64,000 nt of DNA from Enchytraeus crypticus. Its lineage: Eukaryota > Annelida > Clitellata > Enchytraeida > Enchytraeidae. The DNA lies in assembly GCA_905160935.1 (NCBI GenBank), contig CAJHZI010000197.1, positions 1-64,000 of the forward strand. The letters are read 5' to 3'. This document shows, piece by piece, positions 54,940 to 64,000 of this stretch. Numbering within the stretch: position 1 is the stretch's first letter; each line of letters opens with the position of its first letter. A program made the translations under genes and the position numbers. A model generated the notes under the pieces. That model made no database searches. It was not told the origin of the DNA and saw only the letters and a program-made list of their open reading frames with translations.

Positions 54940-55310
54940 ACATCACTATTTCAGGCAGTTATCAAGGGACCGCCCTCAGGCTTTAGACCATGTTTCCACG
55001 GACTTAAACATTGAAGAAAATTTGACTAGGCTATCCTGATTCACTATTGATATGAATGATTTTAAGTTATCAGAAAACAGTTTAGTTTCAATCGGACTAG
55101 GCAAAGATTTTACAATGTCATTTATATACAGGACAAATAATATTGAACCCAGGACACTCCCCTGCACTACTCCGCTCATGACAGGACGATTTGACGATAA
55201 AGGACCACCTACTTTATCAATCTGGGAGCTACTCGTTAACATTGCATTTATACATTTGGAAAACTGCGCAGAGATACTCATGTGCTCCAAATGTAAATCA
55301 ACAGTTTATC
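54940..55310 (-). mobile_element. LINE RT fragment
   Basis: Minus frame 55,290-54,976: FSKCINAMLTSSSQIDKVGG, VMSGVVQGSVLGSILFVLYI and KLFSDNLKSF, where FADD has become FSDN. Short, unplaced family (CR1/Jockey-group RT). Confidence 0.8.
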
Positions 55311-55814
55311 CTTATAAGTAACCAAACCTAGGTGATCTGCGGCGCCTCTATAACCCTCACTTCTTACTTCTAACCCTCGCTTATACTTTTTGTGTCCTGG
55401 TATTCCTGAACTTGCACGCTTCACATCCGTGCAGTAGTTTCGACTACACTAATAATTTAACAATTCTCTATATTTATTGTTTTCTACCTTTTTAGGAGCT
55501 TTATCTATTTTTCCGAAAGTCTAATTTTCAGTGCAAATTCTTCATTTTACTTCTTTCTCATGCTTTTCATTGTCCGTTACAGAAAAATAGTAAAGACATG
55601 AATAATAGTGGTGAATTGCAAAGTTCTCGATTTACTCCCACACTCTAATTCACCTTCCTCATAGAAATCTTGCATAATTTTGACTATATTGCTTTCTGAT
55701 TCATGTCCAATTAATGCTAAATTAAGAACAAAACAAAAAAACCGATATTACATATACCAATACCATAAAAACTGACAATTTGATATCGTTAATCACTACC
55801 ACTTTAACATTTGC
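55311..55814. other. Intron sequence, nothing recognised
   Basis: AT-rich, no gene or repeat family. Confidence 0.5.
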
Positions 55815-55935
55815 CCTCTCTCTCTTAGTGCACTCTTACTGGCAGGTCCATGGAATATAACGCCTCCACTCTTCTCTATGTTCCATTTTCCTCTCCAGGA
55901 CCACATACGAGTGGATCTTTAAATCATGTGTAACA
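55815..55935 (-). mobile_element. LINE 3'-end fragment
   Basis: CTCTCTTAGTGCACT, ACTGGCAGGTCCATG and ACGAGTGGATCTTTAAATC match the 3' end at 37,370-37,470. Confidence 0.8.
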
Positions 55936-56256
55936 TTTTTCCGTAAAGTCTTTAGTCTATATTATTAGATCTTATTACACAGGTAAAAAAAAGAAACTTT
56001 TTTCTCATCAGAGATTAAAATATACTTTTCTTAAGTACTTTTTGACGCTGATTACAAATCTGTAACCAGATTTTTTCCAGCACGTATAGTTTTTGAGTTA
56101 TGACCGATTCAACTTTAACATTACTAAGCTTAGAATAAACGCATAAGCATAAGTTTCATTTTCTTACACCTTTCAGTCAAAACAAAAAAATATGCGAAAC
56201 TGATCTCATTTGTCATTCACCACATCTTCTATTGTCATGGAGTGAATGGTACTTTA

Positions 56257-57242
56257 TTATAACCGTTGTGCGTTTGATTTTCTCTTGTATGATTGGTTTG
56301 GATTATCTCGGTGCAACATCCAGCAGTAGTCTGCCATCATTCTCTCATTCCAGAAGCCTTGACAACGATTTTTCATCCCTTTTATATCTTGGTGGAATCG
56401 CTCACCCTGTTCATCACTGACTGCACGGTTTTTCCAAGGTTTTCTGGGAAGAAATCTAGGTGTGAATGCAAAAAATGAATTTTCAAAGACATTCTACTAT
56501 CCATCTCTTTGTAAGCAACTAGCAAATTCTGGATTCCTAGTCTGTAGTCCAGAGACTTATTGTTTCCTAAGAAGTTTTCACAAATCCATCTGAAGGCTTG
56601 CCATGCTTTTCGTTCTGAAGTATTGAGACTTCTATCGAAGTTGTCATCTCTCAAAATCTCCCTAATCTGAAGTCCTACAAAGATACCCTCCTTCAGTTTT
56701 GCGGAGCTAACTCTAGGGAATATCTCAGTCAGATATTGATATTCTTTGGAATTTGACTTTCCCATCGCTTTCACGAAGTTTTTCATTAACCCAAGTTTAA
56801 TATGGAGAGGTGGAATGAAAATCTTGTTGAAATTAACTAACGGCTTTCCTTTGACACTTTCTTTTCCTGGCTCATGTGTGATTCGGAGCCGCCACTCGTG
56901 TGTGGTAGTGATCATCAGTAGCGCGGCTGTCCCACAGGCAATTACGTTGACGCTACAAACATAGCAGTCCGCATGATGATCTCTTTGCCCTCTCCATACC
57001 ATAGGTATATCGAAAGGCAAGGAAGGCTTCCTTTTGTTTATCCAGTCGCGTAAACCATTTGAACAAGCAGTGCATATGATATGTGGCACCCAAACCTTAT
57101 CTTGGTCTCCAAGTGGACAGCCGAAGTACGCTCCGTAAAGTTTTCGAATATCCTTCGTAATAGTTCTCTTTTGCGACTTCTGAGTGAGTGAACCAAACAC
57201 AGAGCAAAATGTATCCGGATGATTTCTATATTCTCGAGGCAT
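56257..57242 (-). pseudogene. Intronless ORF of a multicopy invertebrate family (HLDFFPENLG / GERFHQDI), one frameshift
   Basis: Open from ATG at 57,242 for 286 codons, then a one-base shift near 56,430 restores the expected C-terminus ending at TAA 56,257-56,259. Motifs: MPREYRNHPDTFCSVFGSLT, GAYFGCPLGDQDKVWVPHI then CTACSNGLRDW, IPPLHIKLGLMKNFVKAMGK, ENFLGNNKSLDY, SLKIHFLHSHLDFFPENLG, and after the shift EQGERFHQDIKGM and MADYCWMLHRD. I recall this as a high-copy uncharacterised family in arthropods, Hydra and other invertebrates, probably carried by a mobile element. Function unknown. Paired Cys in the N-terminus suggest zinc binding. Compared with my memory of relatives, a central part (about 200 residues) is missing after the VCSVN segment. 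It lies opposite to the HDC-like gene in its last intron. Confidence 0.75.
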
Positions 57243-57674
57243 ATTGATTGATTTTACTTATGAATATAACTCAAGATGGTTGTTAATTTACATAATGACG
57301 TCATGTGGAAGTTCCCAATTACAAAGACTATGAAGAAAAATTTAATCGAGGTCCGTAGAAGTCAATGCGTACGTAAGAAACCTGCAGAAAATTGAGAATA
57401 ATGTAAAAATATAATCTGCCTCATCACAAAAACTAGACGTGATAGAGAAAAACTGCTTGCATATTTAGAATTAACGTCGAAAATTCTAGGCTATATAGAT
57501 GACCCAATAATTTGCTTGATTAAAAATCACTGTTGACCAGTGTTATTATTCTATAATAATACGTTATATTTATAAAACTTTGCTTGAGAATATCTTTCGA
57601 TTTCGGCCGAGAGACGTGCTTTAACTTTCGGTTTGATTTGTTTTCGGTTGAAACATAAAATTCAGGCCCGGATG
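57243..57674. other. Intron sequence with TTTCGGTTT words
   Basis: GATTTCGGCC and TTTCGGTTTGATTTG at 57,600-57,650 echo 53,745-53,860 (TTTCGGTTTCGG, TTCGATTTCGGC), possibly a shared repeat split by later insertions. No gene. Confidence 0.5.
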
Positions 57675-58504
57675 CAGTGAAGGGCACGGCACTAAAGTAT
57701 TTAAAAAAATAGAAAAGTATTTTCAAAATAGAAATTATTATTTTATTTTCAATTTTCGAAGTAATTTTTAAAAGTATTTTAAAAGGTATTTTCAAAATAC
57801 TTTTAAAAGTATTTTGAAACATTCTCTAAATACTTTTGTTTAATATTTTGTTTGAAATTTAGTTTACTTAAATTTAGTTTATCCAATCTAAAAAATTAAA
57901 ACGAACGAAAGTTATTATTTATATCTAGGAACTTGCTTTTGTAATTGATTAGTTAGACACCGTGTGTATAGTTTATTTCTAATATATTTTAATTAAATAA
58001 CATTCATCTTAATTAATACTACATAATATTACTTTATTTTTAATTAATTTGTTTCATAATTTTAATGAATTTCTAAGGAACATCTCGCATGTATGTTAGT
58101 TTGATCTTTAGGTATGGTCTGTTGATTAAACTTTTAATAATGGAGTAATTAGTTTTTCTTTAGGTAAAAGCAATGACTTTAAAGTAAATAAATGAAATAT
58201 CTAATAAGTTATGAAAGAAAGCTTTAAATTTAAAATGTTGTTAAATTTTAACAATAGTTAAATTTGGTCTAAAATATAAAATATTTGGTTTAAAATATAA
58301 AATATTTATATTTTAACCACGTATATGCATATTATATCTCATGTGTACACATTACTGCCTTGTCAATCTCTTTAAAAAGTATTCTAAAAAGTATTTTAAA
58401 AGTAGTTTCAAAGTACTATTTCATTTTCTCTTTTCAAAATACTTTTCAAAAGTATTTTATTTTAGTATTTCAAACACTTTTGAAACGTATTTTGCCCATC
58501 TCTT
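57675..58504. mobile_element. hAT-type non-autonomous element, 830 bp, 8-bp target duplication CCCGGATG
   Basis: CCCGGATG flanks at 57,667-57,674 and 58,505-58,512. The ends are imperfect inverted repeats: CAGTGAAGGGCACGGCACTA with AAAGTATTT on the left, and AAGAGATGGGCAAAATACGT when the right end is inverted. Both subterminal parts are full of AAAAGTATTTT words in both orientations. No transposase seen. Confidence 0.85.
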
Positions 58505-58669
58505 CCCGGATGTTATGTATCAATCAAAACATTAATTATACTCGATATATACAGTGTGGTTATTTTGACTGAAATAATTGTGTGCATTAAAATCAACGAT
58601 TTTGCCCTTTCCAGTGAACTTAATAAATAAGAAGGACAATCAATAATTATTATTATCAATTATGTAGCA

Positions 58670-58800
58670 CACTTGACTGAGAATTAGAATGCCGTCGGTT
58701 CAAATTCCAGCCGGACCGTCTCTGACAGTATCTGTTGCAATACGGAAGCAGGCGTTAAATTTATGCTTTTACTTTATTACTTTATTTTACTTTATACTTA
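58670..58800 (+). mobile_element. tRNA-derived SINE
   Basis: TAGCACACTTGACTGAG-ATT and GTCGGTTCAAATTCCAGCC (B box), body GACAGTATCTGTTGCAATAC, GCAGGCGTTAAATTTATGC, and TTACTTTATT repeats as tail. Confidence 0.7.
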
Positions 58801-59156
58801 TACTTTTTACTTTTATGCTTTCACTTTATCAATAAACTACAGTTTAACTTAAGATCATTACGCAGGTTACTTCTTCCAACCCCTGATCACCGTGATATTC
58901 GGCTCATACAACATGTGCAGGTTTCAGGTTTCACTTGATCCATTTCAAGACTCATAAAGACACCACAGATCTATATATTTCTTGCGCTTTGAATATGACC
59001 ATCGCATGTAGAGCAATAGGCTTAATCTACCTGAAGACTGAACAAGCAAAGATAGTAACTTTGTGGCAAAAAACTTGGATTTCTAATGCAGTCTTTCTAG
59101 ATATATCAGATGTGCTCATAATTGTGTATTTTCAAGTCAGTATGATTACGTTTTAG

Positions 59157-59528
59157 ATCGAATCAGAAGAATCAATACCGAGTCCAGATAAAGAGCCTTT
59201 CGAGACAACAACGATTCTTGAAGATGACGAAGTGTTCCCCTACGACGACAATATTCCATCTATTCCGTCTATACCAACTCTTCCAGAAGCGCAAGCTATC
59301 TCGACACGCAATGGACCCCTGCCATCCTATCGGCGTAGAAATCTTCTTCTGCGTATGATCAGTGATCCCAAGTGTTATCATCCTAAAGTTCTTAAGTCGC
59401 TCTGTCATGATCAGAGGCAAACAGCGAAACAATTCTTCCGGTCTGGAGGGCGCGGAATTAGAGTTGAAGATAAGAGCAGAAAGGACTCGGACGACCCTCT
59501 ACAGAATGGACGACCCTCAGGGAGTTAA
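59157..59528 (+). CDS. HDC: HDC-like last exon: C-terminal extension
   Basis: Preceded by TTACGTTTTAG. The frame is phase 0 and runs 123 codons to TAA at 59,526-59,528. Composition: an acidic/Ser/Pro start (SEESIPSPDKEPFETTTILE), IPSIPSIPTLPEA, then a basic part (YRRRNLLLRMISDPKCYHPK) and a polar end. No catalytic motif. It would be a regulatory or localisation tail. It joins in frame with the previous exon, which is the main support. A donor-like TTTAGGTGAGC at 59,578-59,586 leaves open a further exon. An AATAAA occurs at 59,979-59,984. Confidence 0.65.
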   Translation: MESEESIPSPDKEPFETTTILEDDEVFPYDDNIPSIPSIPTLPEAQAISTRNGPLPSYRRRNLLLRMISDPKCYHPKVLKSLCHDQRQTAKQFFRSGGRGIRVEDKSRKDSDDPLQNGRPSGS

Positions 59529-59647
59529 GCCAGCTGTACTCAATTACCTCATTGTACGAGTGACAAGTATTTATAAATTTAGGTGAGCTTAGACAAGCGA
59601 AATTGTCTCATATACTTGTCATATCTCAAAACATGTCATTGTCTCAA

Positions 59648-59693
<46 letters not shown>

Positions 59694-59707
59694 AAATACC
59701 TTTATAC

Positions 59708-59750
<43 letters not shown>

Positions 59751-59791
59751 CTGTGTATATATATATCGTATACATGTGTATATATATACAG

Positions 59792-59869
<78 letters not shown>

Positions 59870-59871
59870 CA

Positions 59872-59925
<54 letters not shown>
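59648..59925. repeat. (AT)n microsatellite cluster
   Basis: Long AT and GTATAT runs just after the HDC-like last exon. All long frames across it are Tyr/Ile repeats and not genes. Confidence 0.95.
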
Positions 59926-59927
<2 letters not shown>

Positions 59928-59984
59928 CTCGCTTACACTGTGAGCAAAATTACATTATGTGTGATATATGAGTCATAAAATAAA

Positions 59985-60635
59985 GATCTATTGGAATGTT
60001 CATGAGTGTTCTACACTAAAAAAAAATGTAGATTTCATCATGGCTGTGTTTGAAAGTGCTATTAATCACAACCAAACGAATCGTGATAGTTGAATCAATA
60101 CGTCTGAGTTGGGCTAAATAAGCAGTATTATAATACAGTAGTGATGAATAAGGCACGATTAAATGTTTAGTAGTGACTAAACGAGTTAGGAATGTAAAGT
60201 GAGTTGTATTATATGAGATTGTAGGCCTATGATTGAGTTGTGCTAAATTAGTTTGTATGACTCTGTTTGCTAGTGGAGGTAGTATGACTGAGTTTGTGCT
60301 ATATGAGGCAGTATGACTAAAAGCCGAGTTATTTGAGGATATATGACTTGGTTAATATCTGTTGAGAAGAAACAAAACTGTGGAATATACTAATGCTACA
60401 ACCTACAATCTGATATCTACCAGTGCACAGTGATTTAACTGACCCTCAGCCCACTTGTCAGTGTCTCCACTTCAAATTTGAGCTGAAAACATACACGATT
60501 GACCAGCGCAGTTGACAGATTAAAATAAACTTGGAATGAATGCAATGTAAAAATAAGCTTATCGTTGAAGATCCATTGAAGAGCCTCCTTGTTAAAGGAC
60601 GAAAGTGTAGAGACTGGTGTAAATTAAAAAAGCTG
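59985..60635. other. Spacer, nothing recognised
   Basis: TATGACT(G/A)AGTT words recur at 60,250-60,330 (degenerate short repeat). No gene. Confidence 0.5.
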
Positions 60636-60755
60636 GTAAAGCTAAGGTTAACGTCAGTTTCCTCACTCCAACTGATGCCAGTGACGGGCGAGCCCAGGAT
60701 TTGAACCTCGCACCTACTGATCCGCGGTCGAGTATCTTACCGAAGTCGGAATAAA
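60636..60755 (-). mobile_element. tRNA-derived SINE, most complete copy
   Basis: Minus-strand head CCGACTTCGGTAAGATACTC, GAGGTTCAAATCCTGGGCTC (perfect B box), then GCCAGTGACGGG (plus strand), ACTGACGTTAACC and an AGCTTTACCAGC tail. Family as at 40,745. Confidence 0.85.
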
Positions 60756-61439
60756 TCGGTTATGAACATGACACGGCAAGCGTGGGGAACTTGAAGACAA
60801 GAGGGATTGACGGAAGAGTCCACTCTGCGGCTCTAGCCAAATTCAATGCATGCTTCACATTGTAGAGTCATAACAGTGGCCACACACGATCAGTTTTGCC
60901 ATCAAACTCATCTGTTCAGATATGTGAACAGATAAATTTGATCGTGTGTGGCCGCGTCAGATTTGAAAACTGACGAGAGAACTGATGACCTAGTTTCTCC
61001 ACACACGATCAAATTTAACTGATCAAACTTATCTGAACAGATATCTGTTCAGATATCTGCACAGATAAATTTGATCGTGTGTGGGCAAAAACTGATGGGA
61101 AAACTGACGAGTGTCAGTTTTCAAAACTGATGGGAAAACCATCAAACTTATCTGAACAGATAAATGTAATGTAATGTAAATTGTTCAGATAAATTTGATC
61201 GCGTGTGGCCGCGTCAGTTTCAAGATCTGAAGACTTGTCCCGCCCACAAAGACTTTTGGCGCACTTGTCGGCCTAAACTTATTTTTAATTTGGGCATTCT
61301 AAATAGAAATTAATTTCTTTATTGAGTAATTAATATAAAAGTATTTTAAATCACAAAGATGCTTTTGACATACAGAGATAAGCGTTACCGAATTAAATAT
61401 CATTATTAAATTTCAATATTGACTTTAATATAAATTGAA

Positions 61440-61525
61440 TGACTAGTGGTGCAGTGATAAAGAGCTCGACTCTAGAACGAGAGGTCGCGAGTTCGGCTTT
61501 CGGTTTGCGCTGCGACTTTAAAAAT
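61440..61525 (+). mobile_element. tRNA-like SINE head
   Basis: AGTGGTGCAGTGATAAAG (A box), CTCGACTCTAGAACGAG (anticodon-arm-like) and GAGTTCGGCTTTC (weak B box). Not a functional tRNA: the acceptor stem does not close. Confidence 0.55.
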
Positions 61526-61872
61526 AAAAACATAGTCGTGCAAACGTTATATACGCCAAATTGATATACAGTATATACGCGACCTTAATGTTCCATTTCA
61601 TATCTAGACCCTTTCGTTTCGACCCGAGTAGGGATATACGGGATGCTAGACGGCTTTTTTAAATGTCAATATTAAACACCTTCGCTAAACAAATTACAAT
61701 TTTAGAAACAAAGAATAATAATTTTGTTTACAGTCAATCTCTATTGTATTTCTCAACAAAACAAATGCCATGCGCAATTTATAGTGTTTCACAATCTTCC
61801 GCGATAATGACACTTCATAAACAGGCCGTTTGGCGGGAATTTGCGCACTTGGTTTGACTTGTGTGTCAATTA

Positions 61873-62130
61873 TCGAAGTTAAGCTGCATCGACCTCAGTT
61901 AGTACTTTGTGAGTGACCACCTTGGAAGACCGAGTGTTGACAGCTTTGGAAGGAAAAAATCCCCGGTTGATGAAAGGTTATTCTTAAATCCGCGCCGGCT
62001 GCAATTAATGCGCCACCAAAAGGAAACGATTATTAATAACCATGGAGAAGAGGAGGAAATGGGCATTAAACAAGCATCTGTGCTTCGTGCCTCAGTGCGC
62101 CGCTATTTTATGTTATGTTATATATAGGCC
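61873..62130 (+). mobile_element. 5S rRNA-derived SINE (SINE3-like), second copy
   Basis: TCGAAGTTAAGCTGCATCGA, CTCAGTTAGTACTTTGTGAG, TGACCACCTTGGAAGACCGA and GTGTTGACAGC follow the 5S rRNA 3' half in order (AGCTAAGC, GTTAGTACTTGGATGGG, GACCGCCTGGGAA in 5S genes). The body (AATCCGCGCCGGCTGCAATT, AACGATTATTAATAACCATG) matches 2,045-2,125. Confidence 0.8.
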
Positions 62131-62287
62131 TACATGTAAGAGACTTTGCCTATACGATGATGCAGAAATATAAACTAAATAGTGACAATGATGCAGAATA
62201 CTTAATGATGCAGAATACCTACCATGTGGGAGTATAGACTATAACTAGTATTATATTACACTGTTGTATTGATAGTGAAGTATTGGG

Positions 62288-62410
62288 TGGATATGGCGTA
62301 ACGGTTAGAGTGTTCGCCTCGTATGCAATTGGCCTGGATTCAAACGCGCAATCCACTGAAAGAACACAGACTTGATGTGATCTACATGAATGGTGAACGT
62401 AAATAAAACT
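62288..62410 (+). mobile_element. tRNA-derived SINE
   Basis: TGGCGTAACGGTTAGAGTGT (A box), CTGGATTCAAACGCG (B box), followed by CTGAAAGAACACAGACTTG and GAACGTAAATAAAAC as tail. Confidence 0.7.
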
Positions 62411-63184
62411 ATGATAATAGTTGAACATGTGCGTACGATATAGGCAGGGGTATAATTTTAAAATGAGATTACAAAATAAAATAATAAAAATTAACCTATT
62501 AAATCATTAAATGATACTTCCATCATTTGGACAGCCAGCATCAATCAGGTGATGGGTAGCTCTCAAATTAGTAGTTTAAATAGCTCAAAAATATATCGAT
62601 TGACTGTAGTAATAACAACGCCAGTCACGCGCGCTGCAGTCTGGAAATGATTGACAGCTAATTAGCATACCTGATCAGATATCTGAACAGTTAAATTTGA
62701 CCGTGTGTGGGCGATCATCAGTTTTATCTGCAGATAAATTTGACCGTGTGTGGCCAAAATATCTGTTCACATCTCAGATCTGAACAGATAAATTTGACCG
62801 TGTGTGGACGAATCAAATTTATCTGAACAGATATCTGATCAGATATCTGTCCAGATATCTGTCAGTTAAATTTGACCGTGTGTGAGCTCCGTCAAATTTA
62901 CCTGAACAGATATCTGTTCAGATAAATTTGATCGTGTGTGGCCACTTTTAGATTTGTATAGGTTTCCTGGTAGTCTCAAAGCCGTTAACAAGGGCGAACC
63001 AACTGCTGTTCACTGTTTAATGAATTTTGGAATAGGCTATTAAGAAGAAGACTCAGTTGAGCTAGACGAGGCAAAAAGTATCCATATTATCAGATATTGC
63101 AAGAAATGACAATTGAATTAGAGAGGTAATTGTAGTATTAAGTTATACTAGACCAGTTACGATGGAATAGTACTTACCTACATT

Positions 63185-63335
63185 GCCACTATTTGGAGCC
63201 ATCGGCTATGTCGTAAGTTATCCGACAGTTGCTCAGTATGTACATTGTTTAAATCCCAGGATCGCCGTCATTGATATCGCTGTGGAGAGATGAAACTGGC
63301 ATTAATATCTGCTTGCAGGCTTTTTAGTACAGTGT
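63185..63335 (+). mobile_element. tRNA-derived SINE, degenerate
   Basis: Degenerate copy of the 40,745 family: GAGCCATCGGCTATGTCGTA, TGTTTAAATCCCAGGATCGC, CGTCATTGATATCGCTGTGG and TGAAACTGGCATTAATATC, ending GCAGGCTTTTTAG. Confidence 0.75.
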
Positions 63336-64000
63336 TTTTAATTGAGTCAAGTGATTTCACATTTAACATAAATTTACTTCGATTTGGCAAGAAATACAAC
63401 TTGTTTTGGCTAGGCATGAAGTGCGGGATGTGCTAGATGACGTAAGTACGTTGTGTTGGCTGCGGCAGTAACCAGTGAAAGATAAAATAAAGTAAAATTA
63501 AAGTAGACGTGACAGAGAGGTGCAAGCTTTGGGCATGCATGTGTAAGAAAACAATGTGAAAATGTTAAAGGTTTGCATCATCGATGTAATGCTAAATGGA
63601 TCAGGTATTAAAAATTTACAAATTACATTAAAGGAGACAAGATGTGTAATTGACATTAGACAAGCAAGAAGTTAAGCTGAATTAGAAGAATATTGAAGAG
63701 CAGCTGCCTAAGAAATTGGATCTGTATTTGACGAGCATAACGAATTAAGATTTGAAAAGGGTGTTTATATTTTAAGGAATCGCGAACTGGTAGCGTAGAT
63801 AACTACACGACATCGAGTAATGTACTATCCCAGTGGTACTAGATATCAGACCAAACGCAGTGTTTTACAGTAGAAAAATAAAGCCATTTTCAGTACACAT
63901 TTTCAATTTAACTATGTATTAAATTACTACGGCCTCAATAGGTACCTACTTCCGCAGGTATCTATTGATACCTACAGAATTTCCGTGAGATGCAAAATAA
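63336..64000. other. No gene seen
   Basis: AT-rich. GCGAACTGGTAGCGTAGATA at 63,782-63,801 could be a SINE head (A-box-like), but no B box was found. TAGGTACCTACTTCCGCAGG then TATCTATTGATACCTACAG near 63,940-63,976 forms a weak inverted repeat. Confidence 0.5.

Larger units (their letters stand above)
60876..62945. mobile_element. Foldback element with arrays of CACACACGATCAAATTT palindromes at both ends
   Basis: The outermost GTGGCCACACACGATCA (60,876-60,892) is exactly inverted at 62,929-62,945. Each end (60,876-61,215 and 62,685-62,945) contains several palindromic units of ACACGATCAAATTTATCTG, CAGATATCTGTTCAGATA and their complements. The interior (61,216-62,684) has no transposase and holds three SINEs. 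Either one 2.07-kb foldback transposon or two adjacent foldback MITEs. No target duplication seen. Confidence 0.72.

Noticed and set aside
59583..59978. Long frames of Tyr/Ile repeats (also 20,027-20,248, 36,568-36,810, 20,803-21,006)
   Set aside because: They are translations of (AT)n microsatellites.
61440..61525. tRNA-like segments (also 30,730, 40,745, 58,670, 62,288, 63,185) as functional tRNA genes
   Set aside because: A and B boxes are present but acceptor stems do not close, copies diverge and have SINE bodies and tails.

Overview
This is a window of an AT-rich animal (invertebrate metazoan) nuclear genome. The evidence is spliced coding exons with canonical GT/AG borders, metazoan non-LTR retrotransposon families (Jockey-like, L2/CR1-like, RTE-like), tRNA-derived and 5S rRNA-derived SINEs, a Polinton/Maverick relic, solo LTRs and hAT-type MITEs. 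No bacterial or organellar gene organisation is seen. The phylum cannot be fixed from the sequence alone. An arthropod (for example a chelicerate) or a lophotrochozoan would both fit.

The only clear cellular gene is on the + strand and is easy to miss, because its exons are short and separated by introns full of repeats. Nine exons at 24,564-24,674, 25,413-25,445, 30,009-30,170, 34,863-34,930, 39,336-39,406, 48,132-48,230, 50,218-50,319, 53,480-53,731 and 59,157-59,528 encode, in order, a group II PLP-dependent aromatic amino acid / histidine decarboxylase. It runs from the AHS (PLP-stacking His) segment to a C-terminal extension. N-terminal exons were not found and probably lie left of the window. 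A Ser in IPLSRRF, the SLVKM segment and a HSNS segment after YLQ favour histidine decarboxylase (HDC) over DOPA decarboxylase. The catalytic Lys sits in an unusual NPNKW context.

Layout. 1-1,660: decayed LINE. 1,824-12,480: a Polinton/Maverick (adintovirus-like) relic with long inverted terminal repeats. It holds an integrase chromodomain remnant, penton-like, pX-like and major-capsid-like pseudogenes, an open adenain-type protease ORF and a PC4-like ORF. Its left arm is interrupted by a 5S-derived SINE and by a nearly full-length Jockey-type LINE (about 4,254-8,100, minus). 12,860-18,760: an L2-like LINE carrying three nested insertions (solo LTR, CR1-like LINE, tRNA SINE). 20,110-20,930: a large (AT)n island. 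21,372-22,765: RTE-like LINE. 23,457-24,440: palindromic satellite. 24,564-59,528: the decarboxylase gene, whose introns hold LINE fragments, SINEs, solo LTRs, hAT MITEs and, on the opposite strand, an intronless multicopy-family ORF (56,257-57,242). 60,640-64,000: SINEs and a 2-kb foldback element.

A recurring theme is local fold-back duplication. At least five places show a segment followed within 2-4 bases by its perfect reverse complement, several of them inside identifiable mobile elements, so they arose after those elements inserted (or in assembly). Coding sequences other than the decarboxylase exons, the protease and PC4-like ORFs are broken by stops, frameshifts or deletions.
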